Below, one piece after another: positions 13,301-27,328 of a stretch of DNA of 64,000 bases. The translations under genes and the position numbers were made by a program. The DNA lies in assembly GCA_018340805.1 (NCBI GenBank), contig JACMZG010001913.1, forward strand, positions 25,974,391 to 26,038,390. Direction: 5' to 3'. The notes under the pieces are model-generated. The model saw nothing but the letters and a program-made list of their open reading frames with translations, searched no databases and was not told the origin of the DNA. Source of the stretch: Microvelia longipes. Its lineage: Eukaryota > Arthropoda > Insecta > Hemiptera > Veliidae. The first letter of the stretch is position 1, and every line of letters begins with the position of its first letter.

Positions 13301-16300
13301 GCTGTTTTCTTATATCACAATGCCTTCCAGACATAGAGATATATTACAAGAGGGGCCCTAATGGTTGATTTTTGAAACATCAAAAATATAACCTGACCAC
13401 TTTCGACTATCAATAATGAAATGGACTGAACAAAATTACTGTGAATTATATAGTAGAACGCTGAAAATATAAATCAAAACACAAACAATCCGCAAGGAGC
13501 CGAAAATAATTGATTTCTTATAACCTTAACTTACTCTTAGAAGAGGTTTCATTGTGGTTACACAGAGCCCCTGAGAGCCTAAAAAGATGTTTGAGGTCTC
13601 TCAATGTATTTAGATAGGCTATGCCCTACCTAGTATATATCTCTATGCTCCCAGATAGTTAGTATGTAATTTCATACAAAATATTAGGGACGTCCTTAGT
13701 GCCCCCAATCCTTGGTTTGTTGGTATTAGTTATTTTAGCTATAAATACAAAGACAAATTAAGACTACGTCAGAGCTAGGCGACCAGTGAGGTTTATCAAA
13801 TTTCTTCACGAGTTTAAGTTTAATCACGAGGAAAGTACACGTATATACACTCATTCTCACCTCACATCCATTCATAAATTTCCCAATTTTTTATCCAATT
13901 CAGGCGGTGAAACGTGGAAATTTGATGGAGTTCATGTGACAATTTCAATGCTTTCCTCCCAATTAGTTGGAGACGAAGGAAAAAAAGTATTAAAAAAGCG
14001 ACATCGTGATTTTTAGTGTCTTGTTCACCCTCCACTAGAATTAAAAAAATATCTAATAAAGTCATAAATATAAAAATTTTGACCCAATTCAGTGTTGACA
14101 TGTATAATATCGTGTAAAAGCAATAATCTAGGCATCATCTTGCACGAATAAATTCAAGAAATGCACTTACTAGTGATTACATCGGTTGCAAACATGCATC
14201 ACAGATGCAAATTTTACTCTTAACACTTTCCCTTCTTGTAATTCTATTTGAGTTTATCTATTCAACAAAATGCATTTTTCATTACGCGGATTCAATCTAA
14301 TAAATCTTCTAGGTGCCGGAGGTACAATTATAAATCACCTGTTATGAATAAATGAATAGAATTATTTTAATTAGTTCAGTATTTCTATTTACTAATTGTT
14401 TAATAATTTCATCATCTAAAGATCAATTCTGTAATAAATATAACAATCTGCATTGGAAAGAGACATCGTTCTATGAATTAATTCCAGCGTTTATTTCTGC
14501 TGGCAATAATTAATTAATTTTGTTATTTTTATTATTTCGTTTTTTATACGTTTATTATTTATTTTGTATGAATAATATTAGGGTCAATTAAGAATGTGAA
14601 AGAAAGCAGTAAAATTACACAGTCATCATGACAGTGCACTTTATGCTATGTACATGACTTGCAACAATATCATAGCAAGTCATGCAATCACACATAGAGA
14701 TATATACTAGAGTGGGCATAGCGTATCTCAATACATGAAGAGTCCTGAAACATCTTTTTCGAGCTCTCAGGGGCAACTTCATTTAAACCTCTTCTAAGAG
14801 TGAGTTAAGGTTATAATAAATCAATATATATTTACGCAATAAATAAGTACTCTAAGTTTCTTCTTAATACAGCAAGTATATCCATGATTTTTATTGGATC
14901 ATGATAATTAGGCAGCATTGGATGGGTGATAAACGAGATGGAAACGGATCCAGTTACTATCTGAGGACGAGCGAAGCGAGTTCAAAGTCGTGTTGCACTA
15001 TAAATTTGGTGATTTATATACTTGGAGAACGAGAGTGGCGAATCCATTGTGATGTTGGAAAGTTTTAAGGTACCCTACCCAATTTTTCCAGTTCGTTTTA
15101 GCAAATTTTAAAAAGAAAGTGAATTTTTTAAAAAAAAATATAACTGAAATGGAAAGTGCTTCAGTTAACATAATTTCATTAACACTTTTCACAGATCTAA
15201 AACAACCAAAGCAGAACAATGTTCCCACAAAAATCCGAGCTGTTAGAAGATATAATATATTGTACAAATAGAAAAAACATAAGATAAACAGATATTGACA
15301 GTTAAATGTGACACACAACAAGTTTAAAGTAAAAGTAAAACCTGTGTAAAGAACCCCAGGATGACAAATAATTTGTCAACTTCGTTCTCGATTCGTTTAG
15401 TAACAGCTTCCGCTTATTGGCTTTCTTATCTTGCTTTCATATCCTCATTATTTCCTATCCTTATGATTTCCTATTAATGTCATAATTTCTCATCCTTATG
15501 ATATCCTATTAATGTTCTAATTCTTCATCCTTATGATATCCTATTAATGTCATGATTTCTCATCCTTATGATATCCTATTAATGTTATAATTTTTCATCC
15601 TTATGATATCCTATTAATGTTATAATGCTTCATCCTCATGATTTCGTATTAATGTTCATATTTTCCATCCTTATGATATTCTATTAATGTTATAATTTCT
15701 TATCCTTATGATATCCTATTAATGTTATAATTTCTCATCCTTACGATTTCTTATTATTATAATAGTAAATTATTATATTTTTGTCCTTATAACATCTAAA
15801 TATTTTAATTTTATATCTTTGATTTCTAATCATTAAAATTGCTTATCCTTTTGATATCTCACCCTAAATTTTTCTAATCCTTATGACATCCTACTTGTAT
15901 TATTAGTTTTTATCCTTATGATATCTAAACATATAATTTCTAATATTGAATGTCCTGATCATCTAACGCATAAGGAGATATCACTTTGGTCTCGCTGCGT
16001 TCGACCTCAAAATAAAATGTTAATCTAAAGCCGATAGTGTTGTGACTCTGGCCTCCTTTTCCTCGTCTTCTGAATGTCATAATTACTCAAATTTTAAAGT
16101 GATATTACTTTCGTATCTCTACGTTCAATTTTTGATGATTAGTTTTTAGTTATGGTTGATAAAATAATTAAGAAGTATTACAGTCGATATCCAATTAAAA
16201 CATTTCAACTAGGCTTCTAAGATCGCAGAAGCTAAGTTCTAAGTTGCTATTACAATGTATAGCTATTACTCATTTAAAGGATTTAAATAATTAAAAAGTA

Positions 16301-19300
16301 ATTTGCCATGTATGACCACTACTATTATAAAATATCAGTTATTAAATGACACGCCTGAAACAGATAATTATGATGAAACTTTAGTTTCGCCATAATTATA
16401 AATTGTTTTAGGAAGAATACAAAACTTTAAAAACGTCAAAGGTTTTAAAAAGATTCATTTTTGGTGGATTTATAAAAATAATAAATAAAATCCTTGGTCA
16501 ATAAATTTGCACCTCGGTATGGTTTGGTAAGCTATACCAAACCATACCAAGGTGCAATATGAAGTAATTTGTAAATTGTGATTTTTTAATTTATAATTTA
16601 TATTATTAAATTCTGATGATGACTGATTTATAGTCGAAAGCTTAGTTAATTATTATATATTAAAAAATATAGGACTTTTTTGTAATTAATCAATTTTTAT
16701 TTTTTATAAGTTTTACTTTCTGATAAAAATTAGCTAACGATAAAATTATACAGAAGGAATGAATGAATAAAAGAATAGATCCGTAAACAAAAAGTGTAAT
16801 AAGCTTAGATGTTTGTATTTATAAAATTAAACATTAAAAGTAAAAGTAATATTGTAATGTATAAAGTAAAAGGAGTGTAAGAGAGAAATGTGCGTGTCGC
16901 GACGCATGCTGCATAAGTCCGAGACACAGTATCGCATCAGTGAACATGTAAATGAACTATCTCATACATACGACAAGATTTTGAATAATACGACAGTATT
17001 ATCCAACATTTAGTCAAAAATATGTAATAGCCGTAATATTTTAATTGTCACGATAGACAGTGAAATGTTTTAAGTAGTTAACGATTTTGCTACTGTCGAT
17101 AAAACTACGTTCCCTCATTTACCTATTGGAAAATTATAACAACTGTTCGCAATATAAATCCGAAACCGGTAATTTAACTGAATCATCCGCTTTAGATGTT
17201 TTACGTAGTTGTCTGTTTGTGTGTGCGTCTGTATGAGAATGTGTCTGTTGTCATCGTAACTGTTATCAGCGTTGTATTCAGAATGTAAAACAATAGGAAA
17301 CGCAAAAAAACGCATCTCAAAAGGTAAGTTCTGTCGAAAATAAGGTAGTACAATTTTCGTAAAAAATGCGTACGTGACGTACGTACTAAAATGTGTTTAA
17401 GCTAGAGAGTTGAAAGTTTGTTTGAACCTTAATATTTCGATCTAGTTGTGCTATCCGGATAATATTTTATAACATCATTAACTGTCTGTAATTACTCCGT
17501 CTAATTTTTTTTAAAAATCAATAAAATATAATAAAGATGGATATGAAACTTGGCACTCAAATAGTACTATATGAGATCAAACACTTACTCAGGTTAGACC
17601 TATCAACAGCAGTCCAATTTTTATCGAATAACGTGTATCCGTTAAAAAAAACATTAAACACGAGACAATAATTAAATTGGTTAAAATTTGTTATGAGTTT
17701 TCGTCATTATATAATTTACAAGTATACTATGTTTTATGTTAATTTAGCATCTTTGAGGAGTGAGTTAAATCTTTATCTTTGAGGAGTATCTAGCGTGGTC
17801 AGTAGTCGGATGGGTAACCACTTGTATCAAGATGAGCAAAGCAAATTTAAAGACGTACTGCGATATATATTAGGTAATCCTATATTCAGAGGACGAGCGA
17901 AGCCAGTCCGAAGATGTCAGGATGAGCGTAGCAAATCCGATTCGTTGAGATAAAGTTCCAAAATACACCTCTTTTTATTTTTCATTTAAATAAAATCTCC
18001 ATCTCAAGATAGTTTTTTGCAGCCAAATTAATTAAAAGTTTAGAAGCAAACAGGTGTTTATTTATTAGAATAATACCTTGTACTCAATTTTCTATAGTAA
18101 TATCTATGATTTTTAGGAGAATGTTATGATTTGTGATTCATTCATAAATTTATGGAATTATTATAGTTATTGCGTAAAAATTTCCATGGAAAGTTATTTA
18201 TGACAACTGGAAGTTAGACGAGACGCCTGATGAAGAGACCGGGAGAAATATGAACGAAACGTCAGACGCTGTGTTTAATCAGAGCATGATGAAATTATTA
18301 TATTATATTAGAGATCCATCTCACTCTACCCCTACCTCCTGCCACTTTTCATTTCCAATATCTGTTTAGATTTCTAATTCTCTAACTTCTCTGACTCTAG
18401 AAATGAATATTAATGGAGAAATGAATCATATAAAGAAGAGTCATAAACAAATAAAAAGTCTTTGTTAAAATCAGGTACTGATGCCTCTGAACTTATACTT
18501 ATCACATAGGATTCGCTACGCTCATCCTGTCTACTTCAGACTCGTTTGTTCACTTCGCTCGTCCTATGAATATAAAAATCCTTTAAATTTAAACTGCAAC
18601 ACGTCTTCGGACTCGCTTTGCTCGTCCTCAGATAAAAATACAAATAACAAACACAGCATAAATACACTGGAAGCTCTTATGACAACAAACTCGCACACAA
18701 ACACACTTACACACCTACATATAAACAGATAACTATGTGAAAACCATTCAGGAAGTTTTAGCAACGCCTGAAATTGATAATGTAGGTAAAATATCGCGGT
18801 TGCGTTCACGTTACCTCATTTGTCCTTTCAAAATCGGTGAAAACTCCATTTTGTATTAGAGACTATCTTACCAGTCAAGTCAGTATCATATAGTCAAGTT
18901 TGTACCATTAGACTCACTGGTAGACTACTGATCTACTTTTTTAATAATCACCGGCACTGCTGATGACCGTTAACGGTTGAATGTCGGCTTTGTTATAAGT
19001 AATTATAATGAGTGAAGAAACAAAAACTTGTTTAGTTTTATTTCTTCTTACTATCATACCCGTATGTCATAGATTGACATACAAGGCTATGAACACGTGT
19101 GGAGTAAAGGAAAATTATCCAATGAAAAGCAATAATAAGCAATTTCTTTCCCCTAATAGCATTTAATGGCAGTCTAAATTTCAAGCAACTGGTCCTTAGT
19201 GTTGCCGAAGCATGCATGAAAACATAGTGCTAGCCTAAAAATAAATGGCTTAAGAATTTTGATTCGTTTTAGTTAACCAGAAACAATTTGGTCTTCATGT

Positions 19301-22300
19301 GACGTCCATCAGTATTTTTTGAAGACAGAAGGGTTAAAAGCTATTTATTCAATAATTAATTCTGGTGCTAAGGTCCGCAAAACTGTCAAATTTATTTTGT
19401 AGTAAATTGTCCAAAAAATTGAAATGCAAAAAATTGAATGCTTAATTTCTTGGTCAATAAAAGCCCACTATATGGTTATCATTAAAATATTTTAGCGAAT
19501 TAATAAATTGGAAAATTTTTCGTGATTAGAAGGCACTGAATTTCTGAGGCTGATTTTAGACACAATACCGGGACCAACCTCCGTCATGCTATCTACTTTA
19601 TATCGAGTCGTTTCTAAAATAAAATGCACAAATATAGAAGTGCTTAACTTTAATTTAGAGTGGTTTAATAAACCTTTGCACCCCTCATCATATATTCAGA
19701 TTTTAATTTTTAATAAACTGCCTAGGCTTCCGCGGTTATTGTCATGAAGATTTAGGTCTTTCGATGGTGACCGCATTAATGTAGATGAAGAATCTGACGT
19801 TTCGCTTCCACTGTGGGAGGCATCTTCTGACATCCTTCTGGGAGGCAAAACTGAACTGAACAGTTCAGCTTTGTAGAGCATTGTGTTTCTATCCATAATG
19901 TCCTATATCCCTGAAGATGCCTCCCACAGTGGAAGCGAAACGTCGGATTCTTCATCTACATTAACGCGGTCACCACCGGAAGACCTAAATCTTCATTTTA
20001 ATTTTTGTGCAAAATAAATGTCCCACCCAGTATTTTTAGGGTATTACAAGGATACTAGGGGCATCTAAGTCGCCTTCGAGGTTGAGGTCGTTAAAGCGTA
20101 AGTATATTCATACTGACCTTTGACACTAAGGAGGTTTAGGGTTCGCATCCCACTTTACGCTCTCAGTTTATACGATTTGTTTTTAAAATAAATTATTATA
20201 ATTTTTTATTATACTTTGAGCTTAACGGTTACCACTACCATATGAGTTTATCTCTGATAACCCGCGAGGCTCTAAAGGGGATTATTTTTATTAGCGGTAT
20301 CTTATCGGTTTCTACTTTTAGTCACTGCTGTAAGATCGCTCAATAATTCACATATCACAATGCTTTCATCAAACTTGTTCTTAATATGTCAGAAGACCAA
20401 ACCATGACGACGACTAAGATTAAAACCACTAAATAATCATAATCACCTAATCCCGTATGCCAATACATAATAAAAGTAAAAGTGAAAGTCCCATAGATAA
20501 AGCTATAGATTAACTTGGTCTCAGCTATAGATTAATAATTAACAAGCGTTAAACTTCTTATAGGATTCCATACTCGTTGAAGAATAGTACTCTCACTTAA
20601 TTTTTATAGAAATAGCTTTATTAAATTCTTCAAGATTAATGGGCCCATACCAAGACAATAAGGTTGGACAAACATAAATGAAGAGAAGTTAGTGATAGCT
20701 TTGTTAAATTCTTCAGTGTATTGGGCCAATACCAAGACAATAAGGTTAACATAAAAGAAGAGATGTTAGTGATTTGACACATATGATATAAATGCTGAAA
20801 ATAGAAAATCATTTCAAAGTCAGCAAGTTTAAAAATGAGTTCACATTTTGCAAATAGAAAAAAAATATTGATGAAAAGAAAACAAAAATGTTTGAGGATT
20901 AATAAAATTATATGAGTCCATCATGAATTCTACAGCTCCAGAAAGAAAAGATAGATAATAGTAATTACAGTATAGGTGATATGTTCAGAAAACAGTGCAA
21001 CATAAACCTCTTTCTTTTGAATAATATGTTTAATAATATGTACTAATATGTACTCGTATATGTTAAATAATATCCACTATGAACTCAAGCTGTAAGAGTT
21101 ACCTTTGTATGAAGGTGCATGTTGTTAAATGCAAGTCGGATGATTTATTTGTAACGTTCTTGCAAAATCAACTTCATAAAATAGAGGTTTCCTAAATTCA
21201 CATTTAAGTGTCTTAAAAAGTGATCTAAAATTTAACATTTTACTTCTCTATTTATACTGCAGGTATATATAAATTTATTACGTTTGCCGAAATTCCGAAA
21301 ATAATTATACGTTTCATGGGTTTTAAGACCTCTTGAGTAGTTTTCACAAAATGATCTGTCTGATTGTGTGTCTGTCATCATCGTCATTTCCAGATTATTT
21401 ATGCTAGAGAGTTGAAACCTTGTGAAAAAACTGTAAACAGGTGTAGTTGTGCTATCCGAAAAATATTTTATGACGTCTTTAACCCGAAATAATGACTCAG
21501 CAAAACTTTCGAAAATTCGTAAAAGAGGAAAAATGTTGCGATCGAATTGTGATTGGGCACGAATGTAGCCACATATAAGACTAACATATGTGCCAAATTT
21601 TATCTAATTGTCAGCGTTAGTTCAATTTTCATCAGATTATTTGTGTACGTTTTATGAAAAATTCTAAAATAATCTAATTAAGTTGAAATTTGGTTCAAGT
21701 ACAAATTTATTACCTTCACGTAATAAATAAGTAGACTAAGTTTCGTTTCAATACGACAAGCATACCTATGATTATTTTTTGGATCATAAAAGGTAAGCAG
21801 CATCAAACGAGGTCAGTACCTGGATAGGTGACGAGCGAAGCAAGCCTGAAGATATTGAAGAAAAAGTGTTGTATACATTTAACGAATTGTATATTCTGAG
21901 GACGAGCGTAAAGAATTCAATGTGACGAGGAAGGTACCGCAAATCCGAATTTAGAGGCAATTAAGATTTGAAATTTCAATTAGTAAGGTTGAAATTGCCA
22001 AAAAAAGTCATTTTGCATGTTACCAACTTGTGTCTTTATATATGCATTAGAAATAATAAAGGTTGGCCATTTGAATATTTTTTTTTACTTGAAGTGAGAG
22101 TATGTGTTGCTTAACTTTCATTTCGCGTCTTAAGCTTCAACAATGCTAGGGAAGGTAAGTTAGCTCTTATATATCTATCTCATACAACGTTCATGGGGTC
22201 ATTTAAGTTCCCTTATCGCGTCATCCCCTTTGTTGACTCAAGTCAACATTTGATTCTAGTTGTCGTCCAAACAAGTTTAGCTCATAAAATCGGACAAAAG

Positions 22301-25300
22301 CTGATAAAAAACTAGATTCATTTGACATCCTCTGCCTCGCCCAACTCCCAGTGCACCCAACACACATATCCACATAGCCAACACACATAGCCGCGCACCC
22401 TGTTTCCTTATCGGTGTGTAGCAAGGCGCTCGTCTTGTTTCTGTGACAGCTCCACCTGCTTCCCTTTCACTTGTTTTATCTGTTTCCTTGTTTCCATTCA
22501 AGTTTCACATCTCTCAACTTTGTTACTTCTTCAACTACTTTCTTTTTCTATTTATTTCTATATTAACCTGTATTTATTTATATTTTCTTGTAGTTGTAAA
22601 CGTTTTATATTGACACAATTTTTTGTTGCGAATTCGGAAGTATTATTTGGCATGATTTATTCTAATGGACAATTTAAGTGCATCCTAATGACTTATGTAC
22701 ATGGGTATTATCAGGGTCTCTGTGTTGAATACGTTATGTCCGCCACCCTGACATTTTTGGAGTATATACATACAGGGTGGCGGTCTGTATGTATACTACA
22801 TACAGTCACTATTTAGGATGTACCTTCAGTATCTTTATATTGTGCTTACATAGTCAAAACTATATAAATTCGGTATAGGCCAAACGGCCTTTACCGAATT
22901 ATTTCAAAATGGGTACGAGGTACCTCGGAACGTTTGCTCATTACATCGGATACGCTACGCATCCTCAGAATAAACGTACACAAGTAATATGATAATAATT
23001 GAATTAATGCTCATATTGAGATAAACAGCTTATATGTCAGTCTTATGTGCGTCTCTTGGGTACATGCGTGTAAAATCTCAAATTTTCCCTGAGTCAATAT
23101 AGCTAGTTAATGACTTTATTAAAATAATTTTTCGTATAGCACAACTACAGCTAAACACTTATTTTTGTTTCAAGTTTCAACTCTAGTATGAATACACCTG
23201 GGAGCTACGATGGTATCAGACACACACATCAAACGGACAACTTTGTGAAAATACTTAGGTGGTGTTAAGAACACCTGAGACGGATAATTCCGGTTTCAGG
23301 TTCTTTTGCAAACACAGTACTTTTTTACGGTATAAATAAGGGGAATACAATAATTACGAAATAAATTTGATGAAATGAGTAATTGAATTATAATGATTGG
23401 CTGATATTTGGCTGAAAATTTACTAATATGACTGAAATTGAATATATGGCACTTTTTACGAAAATAAGAGGAATAAGAGGATGAACTGATTAGATTTCGG
23501 GGTTAATTCAATAATATAATTAGGCAGACCGCTCTATGGCTGCAATTTTTTAATTACAAGAATATCAAAATTCTTTAAGAAAATATTGCTCTAGACCCCA
23601 ATAACAAATGTGTTTAAGAGGGAACCAACCACGGTTACGTCTCAGTTCTCCGAGATTTGAAAGATATATAAAAATTAGCAAAGTTCAGGCCGGCTTGATT
23701 TTTATGATGCAGACAAATGTAATGGGAAAGCTTAAGTCATACTTGACAACTTGTTTTAAAATTTAATCTTTATACCTTAAAATCCAAATCATAAAATTTA
23801 ACTCATTTAATTATTATTTGCAGATTAAAACTCAAAAATTTCATACTTTATTTGACTTATCCACCTGTTAATAAATTGTATTTAAAATTTTAATTCTTTC
23901 ATGCCAAATAATTTTGACAATGACAAGTTTTCGCTTTCTTTTCACTTTTACTTCTTATGTTATTTATTCCGCAGATTAACTTTTATTTTCTTATAAGTTC
24001 ATAAAAACTTGAAATAATTCTTCATATTTAATCTCGATTCCCTTTTAAAGCAGTTTTCGTTTTCTTCCAGTATTTCTTGTTTTCGATTTTGCACCTCTTT
24101 CTCTTTGTCACTTTTCTCTTCTTTGTGCTTGAATTTCACTTTACTTTCTTTTTATCACACGCATTGATTGCAATGATTAATTGTGATTGATTTATTCTAG
24201 TTTTAGCTTCATTTCCTTTATGCACTTTTTATCTATAGATTATTTAGAAAGTTGATTGATCTCTATATTTTATTATTGCTATGTATTTAGAACTAGTTTT
24301 TTAACTATTATCTTTATCTCTGAATGAAACAATTATTATTTTAGAATTTGTTCTGTCCGCAATTTACAATTTCCTTACATCCAACCAGACAAAAAAAATA
24401 TTCTAAACGTTTTTAAAAATTTAAAAGCTCTAAGTATAAAGAAATTTTAATCAAATGTAATGCATATTTAAATGCCTAATATACAATTATTGTGTTTCTT
24501 AAATTTCGAAAGATTTTAATTTATTATAATATCATTCCATCAAAAGCTTCTCATAGCACTTTATAGATATTTATTCAAAATTGTCATTAACCTGGATATA
24601 TAAGTTGATCGGAACTCTTATTCATAGCTTGCAATTGCATTTATATTCTGTTATATTTTTAACTTCATTTTAAGTTATTATTTTTATAATTATTTTTGCT
24701 TTAATTTGGTTTTATTTTCACCTTTTCATCCCGGATACTATTAGAGAAAATGATTTTAATTTTTAAATTGCTAATCTGTTTTATTTATGTTTACTGAGAA
24801 TTTCTAACTATTATCACATTATTCAGTCACAATTGCATTTGTAAACGCAACAGACTAATAAGCAATAGCAGTTCCATTTTTTATATTAATTATGCTTAAG
24901 GTATAAGGCCTGTATACTTTTGATTAAGAATTTTCACCATCGTTGGAAAAATATAACTTGATCAATATTAACTAATAGTATTCACATATACTGAAAGCAT
25001 AGCGCGGGCTTCGAAATCTAGAACTTTCGGTGCCGAAATCACGTTCGAAAGATATTTTTATCACAAAGCCAACACAAGATTAGTGGCCAAACTATTTAAA
25101 CAAGCCTTTTTGTAAAACTATTAAATAATTATTTTGCCAGAGGGGGTCTAACAAAGAATCTCAGATATAAATGGTCATAAGCCTGTAACAAGACTTTACT
25201 AGGCCTCTCATCTCAATTAAGACTCAAAAGTCACATTATGTTTATATGTATGTTTTTATGTAGCTCTATTTATGTATTTTATCATATGTCTGCACTGAAT

Positions 25301-27244
25301 AGTTTAACAATAAGAGCTTATCAATTAAACGACCTACAACAAGAAGATTAGACATTGTTGCAAAAAACGTAGCTTCATTCGATTTTTTTACTCTAATTTT
25401 TTTTATACGGGCCACCATAATAGCAACCATCAAAAAGTAATTTTTTGGAATGTAACCAAAAACACAGCTTTGACATACAGTTAATTCCACATGTATACAA
25501 AGTTTTATCCAAATTGGTTCATTTTTACGGGACTTTTTAGGAAACGTACAAACAAACATACGCGCCATCCCAATCTTCTTATTAAGTATAAGAACTCCCA
25601 TACGTTCGTTCAATAAGAGACACTTGATCAATTATTTTAGGAACTGACCAATTACGTATTTTAAGTGATCCAGTTTCTGGTCTGAAATATTAAACCAACC
25701 CGCGAGTACGTCCTAGATACTGAACTCTACCTAATGATAAACTTTAACTTGACCGAATCATTAAAAAAATCCTTATGAGTTTTTGAGTTAGAAATAATTA
25801 CTGTAATTAAATTTCTCTGGAATCTGGTCTTACTTTAGCATCGTTTATAAACGGAAATACATGAGTCAATATTTTAAACAAACTTCAAGGAGGTATTAAT
25901 TCCAAATAAAAATGACCAATGACCAATGTGTTTCAGCAAGAACACGGTGGTCAGTAGCTGGCACAATTCAGGGTTCGACACCACAGTATTCAGGTGACAA
26001 TGGTCTCAGGCTTATTAAGTATTGATCAAAGTACATTTTTTTGACAATACTCTTTAAATGATAGTTCAAACGTTCATGGTTCATATTTAAAAATTAACAG
26101 TTCAAATCCTATGCAGAAAACTAAAAATGGATCTATTATATGGGAGATGCGAGGGGGGGCAATATAGTTTATGATAGGTAGCTGTCAGATTTTTTTTATG
26201 AATAAGTAATAGAGAATTAACTTCAGAAAATTTAATTAATGAAGCTGCTTTTAGAGGTTATTTTATTTCACTAAAGAATTACAGCTATTTTTTAAACACT
26301 GTGCATAATTAAGTCAGTTTAAAATTAAAATGGCAAAAGGGTCTTGGATGTAAATTAACAAATTATTTTACTGAAGTGATTTAAAAAACAAATATAAAAT
26401 TGATGGATTTAAATCTTTTTTAGGATTTATATGTTTTATATTTGATTTAATGTTTTTTATTATATTCTATAGCATGGAAATAGTAGTAGTTGTTGTAAAC
26501 TTATATAATGTAAAAAGTACGGAAACACGCATCCAAAGGAAATTCGCCCGACATGCGGACCACCGCGCCAGAATTATTTTCTAGTTGTAAACTTATATTA
26601 AGTAAAAAAAACTATAAAAAATTATCGACCCTTCCAGGATGTGAACCCAGGTACCCTGAGTTTGAGTGGTGTATTGACTCCGGACCACTGGCATTCAACT
26701 CAGAGGCCCAAAAAACATCGAAAACGACACCCTACTCGAAATTTAATTCTCAAAGACCGTAATTTTGGTTTTCTATCATTTTTGTGTTTTTCGACTTTTT
26801 GGTAACTTAAAGTGGTCGTATCGACTTCGGACTGGTTTCATTCGATTCAGCGCCCCCAATTACATAGAAATTGACACCCTACTCGAAATTTCTTTTATCG
26901 ACCTAAATTTGGTTTTTGGTAATTTACAATGGTTTTTTTTACTTTTAGGTCACTTAGGTGTTATATCGACTTCGGACCGGTTTCATTCGATTTAGCGTCT
27001 CAACAAACATAACTATTGACCTTTTTCGCGGCAAAAAATATTAACCCTGAATTTTGCCGATTATTTGAAAATTTCTCTGACTCAGCAAACCGGGTTAATG
27101 ACGTCACAAAAAACTGGTTTTCAATAGGGTTTGTGTCCTCCCAAAGGTTGATTTTTGTACCAAGTTTGGTTAAAAAATATTAATCCGTTCGAGATAGAGT
27201 GTTTACAAGAAAGTGTCTAGAATACATATATATATATATATATT

Positions 27245-27328
<84 letters not shown>

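Noticed and set aside
20080..20170. GGGTTCGCATCCC as a tRNA gene
   Set aside because: A B-box-like motif is present but no acceptor pairing or anticodon arm could be drawn.
21796..21835. A 5S rRNA gene
   Set aside because: Only the middle (promoter) part resembles 5S rRNA. The 5' and 3' stem I strands are missing and the segment sits inside a dispersed repeat.
25266..25631. 121-codon open frame on the minus strand
   Set aside because: No domain, no splice context. The nucleotide text looks like dispersed non-coding repeat and the composition matches the AT-rich flanks.
25960..26010. GGGTTCGACACC as a tRNA gene
   Set aside because: Only the T-arm-like motif is present; no cloverleaf.
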